A stretch of 10,748 nt of DNA from Zetaproteobacteria bacterium (GTDB lineage: Bacteria > Pseudomonadota > Zetaproteobacteria > Mariprofundales > Mariprofundaceae). Within the stretch, counting starts at the first letter, position 1. Each line of letters begins with the position of its first letter. The notes beneath the pieces are model-generated. The model made no database searches. It had not been told where the DNA came from and saw nothing but the letters and a program-made list of their open reading frames with translations. The translations under genes and the position numbers were made by a program. Shown one piece after another: positions 7,093-10,748 of this stretch. Location of the stretch: positions 1-10,748 of the forward strand of contig JAJRTX010000167.1 in assembly GCA_021545665.1 (NCBI GenBank), in the 5' to 3' direction.

Positions 7093-7096
<4 letters not shown>
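6800..7096 (+). CDS. Glutaredoxin-like (DUF836-type) thiol protein
   Basis: A 98-aa thioredoxin-fold protein, probably cytosolic. RRDCCLCDDA (residues 17-25) supplies the CxxC active site (Cys20, Cys23) typical of the glutaredoxin-like DUF836 family. DVPVLLANG near residue 59 contains the cis-proline, and the C-terminal half fits the family pattern in which a basic residue follows. The start is taken as GTG 6800, overlapping the mucD stop as GTGA; ATG 6818 is an alternative that would shorten the protein by six residues. Small genes of this type commonly follow mucD in gammaproteobacteria. It overlaps the next gene by ATGA. The substrate is unknown; a link to the redox state of envelope folding is inference from position. 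Confidence 0.85.
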
Positions 7097-10484
<3,388 letters not shown>

Positions 10485-10500
<16 letters not shown>

Positions 10501-10631
10501 TTGCGTCATCAATAGAAATAATATCGATTAAGTTTTCGGTTCAGGGGAATGCTGATTCCCCATATGAAGTAACTTTTACAGTTAAAGGAAAAAATTTAAA
10601 TGCCTTTTGGGCCTGTCGGAAAACGATATAA
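10485..10631 (+). pseudogene. Third gene of the ligA-linked cassette, truncated by IS insertion
   Basis: An open frame starts at ATG 10485, overlapping the end of the 253-aa gene by 16 bp in another frame. It reads about 41 plausible residues (a hydrophobic SIEIISIKFSV start, then SPYEVTFTVKGKNLNAF) before running into the IS element near 10609 and stopping at TAA 10629 within it. The frame avoids stops in a low-GC region and has a strand-like alternation, so it looks like the N-terminus of a real protein. A pattern of this kind just before a Cys-rich motif is reminiscent of SWIM-type zinc-finger proteins, but the deciding residues are missing. No strong ribosome binding site is visible; coupling to the upstream gene is likely. 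Confidence 0.6.
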
Positions 10632-10748
10632 TCTTGTAGAATAAATGGAAATTATCTAATTGGGGGGATTTCCATGAGTCAACGTAACCAGCCGCATTTT
10701 GCGATCTGTCTTGATGAGCTTGTGGTATATGATCATCCCTACCGCAAG
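10609..10748 (+). mobile_element. Left end of an IS5/IS1182-like insertion sequence (runs off the window)
   Basis: The element appears to begin at or near GGGCCTGTCGGAAAA (10609-10623), where the reading frame of the upstream gene is interrupted, and contains a transposase start at 10674. A TATAAT (10627-10632) about 40 bp upstream of that start may drive the transposase; no strong -35 is seen. The right end and any target duplication lie outside the window, so the exact boundary is inferred. Confidence 0.65.
10674..10748 (+). CDS. Transposase, N-terminal 25 residues (cut by window edge)
   Basis: The ATG at 10674 follows a GGGGGG-rich ribosome binding site (10662-10667) at about 6 nt. The fragment reads through ICLDELVVYDHPYRK, resembling the conserved N-terminal domain of IS5/IS1182-type DDE transposases (LDELVPxDHPYRK, the InsH N-terminal or DUF772 domain). 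Only 25 codons are in the window, so catalytic residues cannot be seen and family assignment within IS5/IS1182/IS4-like groups is tentative. Confidence 0.7.
   Translation, partial: MSQRNQPHFAICLDELVVYDHPYRK

Noticed and set aside
10544..10561. Perfect hairpin GGGGAAT-GCTG-ATTCCCC after the 253-aa gene, considered as a terminator
   Set aside because: It lies within the reading frame of the truncated third ORF and is followed by ATATGAAG, not a T-run.

Overview
The window (about 10.7 kb, overall GC near 50%) is chromosomal DNA of a gammaproteobacterium. The evidence is the gene content: a class I ferrochelatase, L-aspartate oxidase placed divergently to rseC, a MucD/DegP-type periplasmic protease, and a DUF4197 protein. 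I cannot place it at genus level. Both window edges carry insertion-sequence material: the tail of an IS30-type transposase on the left and the head of an IS5/IS1182-like element on the right.

Left half, minus strand (511-4717): a secreted DUF4197 protein, hemH, then the overlapping pair nadB-acyP. hemH has a roughly 300-bp leader region that holds a perfect 19-bp palindrome. The 398 bp between the IS30 tail and the DUF4197 gene contain no convincing gene, but do contain a good-looking sigma-70 promoter and a set of inverted repeats.

Right half, plus strand (4840 to the end): a tightly packed, probably co-transcribed series, rseC - mucD - glutaredoxin-like gene - tlpA-like gene - ligA - unknown 253-aa gene - broken third gene. 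From mucD onward the genes overlap by 4 to 29 bp. rseC and mucD are both best read from TTG starts, each with a clear AAGGAG ribosome binding site. The first four products act at or near the cell envelope: RseC is a redox/sigma-E-related inner-membrane protein, MucD is a periplasmic chaperone-protease, and the other two are thiol-redox proteins. They are followed by NAD+-dependent DNA ligase.

Two points stand out. (1) In many gammaproteobacteria nadB is divergent from rpoE-rseA-rseB-rseC. Here rseC faces nadB directly, so the sigma factor and both anti-sigma genes are absent from the locus. (2) The ligA gene is a base-composition mosaic. Its first half has about 50% GC, its 3' part (zinc finger, HhH, BRCT) drops to about 40% or lower, and this continues through the unrecognised downstream gene and a truncated third ORF until the IS element. 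This looks like an imported cassette that replaced the 3' end of ligA, added two co-translated unknown genes, and was then broken by an IS insertion.
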